DNA of 9,429 bases from Treponema sp. Lineage in GTDB: Bacteria; Spirochaetota; Spirochaetia; Treponematales; Breznakiellaceae. The stretch spans positions 1 to 9,429 of the forward strand of contig JAISOR010000264.1 in NCBI GenBank assembly GCA_031275535.1, in the 5' to 3' direction. Below the pieces are notes generated by a model that saw only the letters and a program-made list of their open reading frames with translations, was not told the DNA's origin and did not search any database. The translations under genes were made by a program, and so were the position numbers. Below are positions 5,546-9,429 of the stretch, piece after piece; within the stretch, counting starts at the first letter, position 1; every line of letters begins with the position of its first letter.

Positions 5546-6550
5546 CTAGCCCTCTTTATGCCTAAGCTGATAGGCCACGTCGATGATCATATCCTCCTGA
5601 CCGCCCACCATTTTGCGGCGCCCCAGCTCCACCAGAATGTCCCGGGGTTCGAGCTTGTACTTCTCGGCGGCGTTATACACATGAAGCAGGAAGGATGAGT
5701 AAACCCCGGCGTAACCCAGCATCATGGAACCGTTGTCCACCACCTGGGGACGGAGCATGATGGGGTCCACCTCCGCCTGGGCCAGATCCATGAGGCCGTA
5801 GAAGTCGGCCCCCGTCTCGTAACCCTGACGCTGGAGGAGCCCCGCCAATACCTCAAGCTGGGCATTCCCCGCGCCGGCGCCCAGGCCCCGGAGGGTGCCG
5901 TCCAAATAGGAAGCCCCCGCTTCCACCGCCGCCAGGGAATTGGCCATGGCAAGGCACAGGTTATTGTGGGCGTGGAAACCCACGGGGATCTTCACCGCCG
6001 CCTTGACCGCCCGTATCCGCTCGGCCACCGCCTCGGGCACCAGGTAACCCGCCGAGTCGGCGAGGTTGATATAATCGGCGCCGTAACTTTCCATTTTGGC
6101 CGCCTCCGCGGCGATCAGTTCGGGACTCCCCATGTGGATCATCATCAAAAAACCCACCGCAAAGAGGCCCATGCTTTTGGCCGCCGCTATATGCTGGGCG
6201 CTGACATCCGCCTCGGTCACATGGGTTGCCACCCGGATCGCCCGGACGCCGCAGTCCTTGGCGCGTTTTAAGTCCTCAATGGTCCCTATCCCCGGCAGGA
6301 GCAGGGCGGTAAGTTTGGCGTTTTTTATGTTATCCGCCGCGGCCCTAAGGAGGGTGAATTCATCGGTCTTGGAGAAACCGTAGGTAAAGCCGGAGCCCCC
6401 CAGGCCGTCGCCGTGGGAAAGCTCGATCATCGATACGCCGCAGCGATCCAGGCCCCCGGCGACGGCGGCGGCCTGTTCCGCGCTGAAACTATGGCGCACC
6501 GCATGGCTGCCATCCCGCAGGGTGGTATCCACAAGGATAGTTTTTTCCAT
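5546..6550 (-). CDS. dmpG: 4-hydroxy-2-oxovalerate aldolase
   Basis: 334-residue HMG-like TIM-barrel aldolase (DmpG/BphI family, about 345). It splits 4-hydroxy-2-oxovalerate or a homologue into pyruvate and an aldehyde. Seen: TTLRDGSHAVRH at residues 9-20 supplies Arg12, the metal ligand Asp13 and the catalytic His16. GFHAHNNL at 191-198 supplies metal ligands His193 and His195. GYAGVYSSFLLH near 279-290 carries the conserved active-site Tyr284. The C-terminal DRE-TIM communication domain (residues 285-334) is intact, so it should pair with DmpF and channel the aldehyde. Its ATG overlaps the dmpF TAA by one base (TAATG) with GGGAGG six bases upstream. Such coupling suits two subunits made in equal amounts. 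Confidence 0.96.
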   Translation of the reverse strand: MEKTILVDTTLRDGSHAVRHSFSAEQAAAVAGGLDRCGVSMIELSHGDGLGGSGFTYGFSKTDEFTLLRAAADNIKNAKLTALLLPGIGTIEDLKRAKDCGVRAIRVATHVTEADVSAQHIAAAKSMGLFAVGFLMMIHMGSPELIAAEAAKMESYGADYINLADSAGYLVPEAVAERIRAVKAAVKIPVGFHAHNNLCLAMANSLAAVEAGASYLDGTLRGLGAGAGNAQLEVLAGLLQRQGYETGADFYGLMDLAQAEVDPIMLRPQVVDNGSMMLGYAGVYSSFLLHVYNAAEKYKLEPRDILVELGRRKMVGGQEDMIIDVAYQLRHKEG

Positions 6551-7431
6551 TATTTGCCTCCCACTCCCAGCATGCCGGCGGCAAGCCGCTCCGCCGCGGC
6601 CACCGCCGCGGAGTTGATAATATCCAGATTGCCGGAAAAGGAGGGCAGAAAATCCCCCTGGCCTTCAACCTGCACAATGGTAGTCACCTTGTCCCCATCC
6701 ATCTCCGGCGGTACCCGGAGGCGGTAGCCGGGCACGTATTCCTTCAGGTCCTGAACCATCCGGTCTATCGATTCCCGGATCTTTTCAAAACCTACGGATC
6801 TATCCTTAACCCGGACCAGGATCGTATTGGTCATCATCAGGGGAGGTTCCGCGGGATTCAGGATGATAATGGCCTTGCCCTTTTCCGCGCCCCCCACCAC
6901 CTCCAGGGCCTTGGAGGTGGTTTCGGTAAATTCGTCCATGTTCGCCCGGGTGCCGGGGCCGGCGCTCTTGGAGGAGATACAGGCCACGATCTCCGCATAG
7001 GCCGCGCCGGCAACCCTGCTTATGGCGTAGACAATGGGAATGGTGGCCTGGCCGCCGCAGGTAACCATATTGATATCCGGCTCGCTGCGGAGTTCCCCAA
7101 AATTCACCACCGGGACACAGTAGGGGCCCACCGCCGCGGGGGTCAGATCGATGGAGACGATCCCCGCTTCTTTTAGGGCGGGGCCGTTAAATTTAAGGTG
7201 GGCGGCGGCGCTGGTGGCGTCAAAGGCGATTTTAATGTCCCGTTGGGCGGCCACCGCCTTGACGCCCTCAATAGAAACGGGAACCCCCATGGAAGCGGCC
7301 CGCTTGATCCCCTCGGATTCCACGATCCCCGCCATCATCCCCATTTCCAGGTATTTGCTGCGCCGTACCTTATACATAAGGTCACTGCCGATATTACCCG
7401 GTCCGATAATTCCAACCTTTATCCGTTCCAT
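6550..7431 (-). CDS. dmpF: Acetaldehyde dehydrogenase (acylating)
   Basis: 293-residue NAD-dependent acylating aldehyde dehydrogenase of the DmpF/BphJ type (about 305-310). It oxidises acetaldehyde or propanal released by the aldolase to acetyl- or propionyl-CoA. Seen: an N-terminal Rossmann motif [11 protein letters not shown] at residues 7-17; the catalytic Cys125 in [11 protein letters not shown]; the dimerisation half with [22 protein letters not shown] residues 153-170; and a C-terminal [18 protein letters not shown] helix. All key residues are kept. ATG at 7431 has AGGAAG about six bases upstream. It starts 75 bases after the dmpE stop, the largest gap inside the operon; I see no convincing promoter or terminator in that gap. 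The protein is distinct from AdhE-type aldehyde dehydrogenases. Confidence 0.96.
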   Translation of the reverse strand: MERIKVGIIGPGNIGSDLMYKVRRSKYLEMGMMAGIVESEGIKRAASMGVPVSIEGVKAVAAQRDIKIAFDATSAAAHLKFNGPALKEAGIVSIDLTPAAVGPYCVPVVNFGELRSEPDINMVTCGGQATIPIVYAISRVAGAAYAEIVACISSKSAGPGTRANMDEFTETTSKALEVVGGAEKGKAIIILNPAEPPLMMTNTILVRVKDRSVGFEKIRESIDRMVQDLKEYVPGYRLRVPPEMDGDKVTTIVQVEGQGDFLPSFSGNLDIINSAAVAAAERLAAGMLGVGGK

Positions 7432-7506
7432 AAATTCTTCCTATTTTTGTCAGGTATTCGGAATAAACCTATTAGCCCCATTTATTCACGATAAAGTTAC
7501 GGCGTT

Positions 7507-8289
7507 TTAAACGAATCCGGCCTCAATCCTCCCAAAGGAAGAAAAATCTGCCGCAAAGGTATCGCCCTTCAAGGCAAGGGGAGCCGCGGAAAAGGCCCCC
7601 GACAGGATAACTTCTCCGGCCTTGAGGCTTACCCCGTAAGCCCAAAGCCGGTTGGCAAGCCACGCCACCGAAACGCAAGGGTCCCCCAGGACGGCGGCGC
7701 CGGTGCCTTCACCGACCAACTGGCCGCCGTTTTTATAGAGCTTCATGGTTACCCTGGGAAGATCCACCTCACTCAGTTTAAGCCGTTTTGATCCCAGCAC
7801 ATAACGCCCCGAGGAGGCGTTATCCGACACGGTATCGATCAGCTTTATTTTCCAGTCCACAATACGGCTGTCCACAATCTCGAACGCGGCGGACACATAA
7901 TCGGTAGCCCGAAGCACATCTTCCCGGCTCACCTTTCCCCCGCTAAGATCCGTTTTGAGAACAAAGGCAATTTCCCCCTCGATCTTGGGCTGCAACAGGG
8001 CGTCGCTGGGGATATTCCCATCCTTACAGTCCATGGAGGCAAACAGATGGCCATAGTCCGGTTCGCTGACCCCCATCTGTTTCTGGATCCCCGGCGAGGT
8101 AAGGCCGATCTTCTTCCCCGAAATGGTATGCCCCATCTCCAGAACCCGCTTTACATTGGCAAGCTGGATCTGATAGGCGTCATCGATATTCAGGGAAGGG
8201 TCCTGCTCCGTGAGCGGCGGAATCGCCTTCCGGGCCCGTTCCGCATTAAAAAGCTGATCCGCATAGGCGGCGATCCTGCTGGCCTCCAT
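7507..8289 (-). CDS. dmpE: 2-keto-4-pentenoate (2-oxopent-4-enoate) hydratase
   Basis: 260-residue member of the fumarylacetoacetate-hydrolase-fold hydratases (DmpE/XylJ/MhpD, about 260-270). It adds water to 2-hydroxypenta-2,4-dienoate to give 4-hydroxy-2-oxovalerate. Metal-binding carboxylates are visible as Glu104 and Glu106 in KIEGEIAFVL and Glu137 in AAFEIVDSRI, and the conserved Lys60 in SGKKIGLTS near the active site. The related 4-oxalocrotonate decarboxylase (DmpH) has the same fold; I favour the hydratase because of its place between the hydrolase and the aldehyde enzymes, but a mixed role cannot be excluded. ATG at 8289 lies two bases after a run of seven G, an unusual ribosome site, 18 bases after the dmpD stop. 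Confidence 0.9.
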   Translation of the reverse strand: MEASRIAAYADQLFNAERARKAIPPLTEQDPSLNIDDAYQIQLANVKRVLEMGHTISGKKIGLTSPGIQKQMGVSEPDYGHLFASMDCKDGNIPSDALLQPKIEGEIAFVLKTDLSGGKVSREDVLRATDYVSAAFEIVDSRIVDWKIKLIDTVSDNASSGRYVLGSKRLKLSEVDLPRVTMKLYKNGGQLVGEGTGAAVLGDPCVSVAWLANRLWAYGVSLKAGEVILSGAFSAAPLALKGDTFAADFSSFGRIEAGFV

Positions 8290-8307
8290 ATCCCCCCCTG
8301 CCGCCTG

Positions 8308-9132
8308 CTACCGTTTGAAGAAAGCGCTGATAAGATCGGCAAATTCCCGGGTATGTTCGATCTGGGTCCAGTGGCCGCATTTGCCGAATACGTGGAGCTG
8401 GGCATTGTCGATAAGCTGAAGCAGCCGGTATGAATTTTCCAGGGGGATAACCCGGTCTTCCCGCCCATGGACGATAAGGGTCTCGTGGGGGATGTGGCGG
8501 ATATACTGCTGGTTCCCCGCCATGGCCTCTACTCCCTTTTGCCGGGGTTCGGGGAACAGGGAGTGGAAACTCTCCTGGAAACCCGGCTGTATGCTGGACT
8601 CGTAGCGGCTTTTAATCAGCTCCTTGGTGGCAAAGCTGTGATCGTAGGTGAATATTTCCAGGAGTTCTTCCATGTTTTCCAGGGACGGTTCGTAACCCCA
8701 GACCTGATCCAGGCCGTAGGTAATGGGGAAACTGACCCCCATGGCCCCCATGAGCACCAGCTTGTGTATCCGCTGGGGATATTTAACGGCCAAAGACAGG
8801 GCCAGGGCGCCGCCAAAGGAATTGCCCACCAGATTAGTTTTTTCGATTTTCAGGGCGTCCAAAAGGTCGATAGTCTGCTGTACCCAGCCGTTCATGGTCT
8901 CCTTTCTGCCGGGAACCCGCTCGGTAAAGCCAAAGCCGGACATATCCGGCGCGATAATCCGGAAATCGTCTTTAAGCATGGGGAACAACCTGCCCCAGTT
9001 TGCCCAGGCGGTTACTCCGGGGCCGGAGCCATGCAGCAAGGTTACCGGGAAACCCTTACCCAGATCGTGATAATTCGTTTTAAACGCACCGGTTTGGATG
9101 CTATTAGCAATTTCGGGTCTCTGTTCAGCCAT
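8308..9132 (-). CDS. dmpD: 2-hydroxymuconate-semialdehyde hydrolase (alpha/beta hydrolase)
   Basis: 274-residue alpha/beta-hydrolase of the XylF/DmpD/TodF meta-cleavage-product hydrolase group (about 280). It cuts the C-C bond of the ring-fission product to give 2-hydroxypenta-2,4-dienoate and a short acid (formate from catechol, acetate from 3-methylcatechol). Seen: oxyanion-hole motif LLHGSGPG near residues 32-39; nucleophile Ser105 in VGNSFGG; acid Asp226 in HGREDRVIP; and catalytic His254 in FGKCGHW. The start is the ATG at 9132, with AGGAG six to seven bases upstream and the typical N-terminus MAEQRPEI. A longer frame from TTG at 9180 is rejected because that TTG is the first three bases of the -35 box. 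First gene of the operon. Other meta-cleavage products such as those from biphenyl-type rings remain possible. Confidence 0.9.
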   Translation of the reverse strand: MAEQRPEIANSIQTGAFKTNYHDLGKGFPVTLLHGSGPGVTAWANWGRLFPMLKDDFRIIAPDMSGFGFTERVPGRKETMNGWVQQTIDLLDALKIEKTNLVGNSFGGALALSLAVKYPQRIHKLVLMGAMGVSFPITYGLDQVWGYEPSLENMEELLEIFTYDHSFATKELIKSRYESSIQPGFQESFHSLFPEPRQKGVEAMAGNQQYIRHIPHETLIVHGREDRVIPLENSYRLLQLIDNAQLHVFGKCGHWTQIEHTREFADLISAFFKR

Positions 9133-9151
9133 AATAAACTCCTGAACTCCT

Positions 9152-9180
9152 ATTGTGTACCCGAATTTCCTACTTGTCAA
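9152..9180 (-). promoter_or_regulatory. Sigma-70-type promoter of the meta-cleavage operon
   Basis: On the minus strand a perfect TTGACA (9180-9175) and CACAAT (9157-9152, four of six matches) are 17 bases apart. Transcription would begin near 9145, leaving a leader of about 13 bases that still holds CAGGAG before the dmpD ATG at 9132. No operator palindrome or XylR/DmpR-type sigma-54 site (GG-N10-GC at -24/-12) is visible, so regulation, if any, is not of the Pseudomonas dmp type from what can be seen here. Confidence 0.7.
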
Positions 9181-9276
9181 GAAAAAGATGACAGAAATTA
9201 TCAGTTATGCCATTTTTTAACAAACCGGAGCAGGACTTTGATCTGCATGAGGGCCCGGAAGCTTAGGACCCGCGTA

Positions 9277-9345
9277 AGAATGAACCTCCCCGCCCTGAAG
9301 GGCGGGGTATCTTGTAAGCGTTATATTGTTTACGAGGTTCGTTCT
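9277..9345. other. Nested stem-loop element, possible mobile-element end
   Basis: An outer 12-bp stem (AGAATGAACCTC 9277-9288 with GAGGTTCGTTCT 9334-9345, one G-T wobble) encloses a perfect 8-bp hairpin, CCCCGCCC-TGAA-GGGCGGGG (9288-9307). Compact CCCCGCCC hairpins next to GAGGTTCA-type sequence are familiar at ends of IS200/IS605 elements and near tnpB genes, but no transposase is visible in the window. Little T-tract follows on either strand, so it is a poor terminator. The rest of 9181-9429 has no gene that I can support. Confidence 0.45.
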
Positions 9346-9412
9346 GTAAGGAAGTTATTTAACTAACGTGAGTTCGATAGTTTGGAAGAAATGCTTTTAG
9401 GCGGGGGCGTTA

Positions 9413-9429
9413 CGGGGGTGCAACCCCCG
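9413..9429. repeat. Perfect 7-bp hairpin at the window edge
   Basis: CGGGGGT and ACCCCCG pair around a three-base GCA loop, ending exactly at the right edge, so the feature may extend further. It is preceded by GCGGGGGCGTTA. It might be part of the same mobile or structured element as the stem-loops at 9277-9345, or a terminator arm of a gene beyond the window. Confidence 0.5.

Noticed and set aside
7432..7506. Possible internal promoter in the 75-base gap between dmpE and dmpF
   Set aside because: A TAATAG-like -10 is present but no acceptable -35 at 16-18 bases; read-through from dmpE explains expression.
8467..9366. Plus-strand open frame of 299 codons opposite dmpD and running through the promoter and hairpins
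   Set aside because: Antisense to a gene with a complete Ser-Asp-His triad; no recognisable motifs and no good ribosome site.
9408..9416. CGTTACGGG shared with the start of both repeat copies
   Set aside because: Nine bases with no matching flanks; too short to call a third repeat copy.

Overview
The window (about 53% G+C by eye) looks like chromosome from a spirochete, most plausibly a termite-gut Treponema of the T. primitia type. The basis is a flgF-flgG-flgJ rod cluster in the order known from Treponema pallidum (TP0961-TP0960-TP0959), next to a catechol meta-cleavage operon. Meta-cleavage genes in T. primitia have, as I recall, been reported by Lucey and Leadbetter. The species call is inference; no rRNA or other marker is present. 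Every supported gene lies on the minus strand, so transcription runs from right to left.

Region 1 (1-2964): a flagellar rod cluster, flgF, flgG and a short flgJ (rod-binding domain only), separated by 11-16 bases, followed by the 5' part of a PlsC-type acyltransferase cut off by the left edge. flgF and the acyltransferase start at TTG behind strong Shine-Dalgarno sites. A perfect sigma-28 style -10 octamer lies just upstream of flgF.

Region 2 (2965-4277): a repeat-rich accessory patch. Two copies of an intergenic repeat (3036-3305 and 3934-4160) begin with a 79-bp near-identical block and end with a shared 13-bp block. The first copy contains an imperfect palindrome of about 214 bp. Between them sits a small operon with its own promoter: a DUF3791-type gene, what looks like the first few codons of a DUF3990-type (ADP-ribosyltransferase-like) gene, and a small unnamed gene. 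This reads as a toxin-antitoxin-like module that has lost its toxin body. A strong terminator at 4181-4229 closes the operon of region 3.

Region 3 (4278-9180): a six-gene operon in transcription order dmpD (hydrolase), dmpE (hydratase), dmpF (acylating acetaldehyde dehydrogenase), dmpG (4-hydroxy-2-oxovalerate aldolase), dmpQ/xylT (2Fe-2S ferredoxin) and dmpB/xylE (catechol 2,3-dioxygenase). It starts from a promoter at 9152-9180. Together the enzymes would cleave a catechol with O2, hydrolyse the ring-fission product, hydrate the dienoate, split the hydroxyketoacid to pyruvate plus an aldehyde, and convert the aldehyde to an acyl-CoA. The ferredoxin would keep the dioxygenase iron reduced. 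The dehydrogenase/decarboxylase branch and any catechol-forming oxygenase are absent from the window.

Region 4 (9181-9429): no gene seen. It holds a nested stem-loop structure and a second hairpin at the edge, which may be the end of a mobile element.

The O2-dependent pathway in a probable anaerobe is striking but has precedent. The least explained parts are the palindromic repeat family and the degraded DUF3791 module it brackets.
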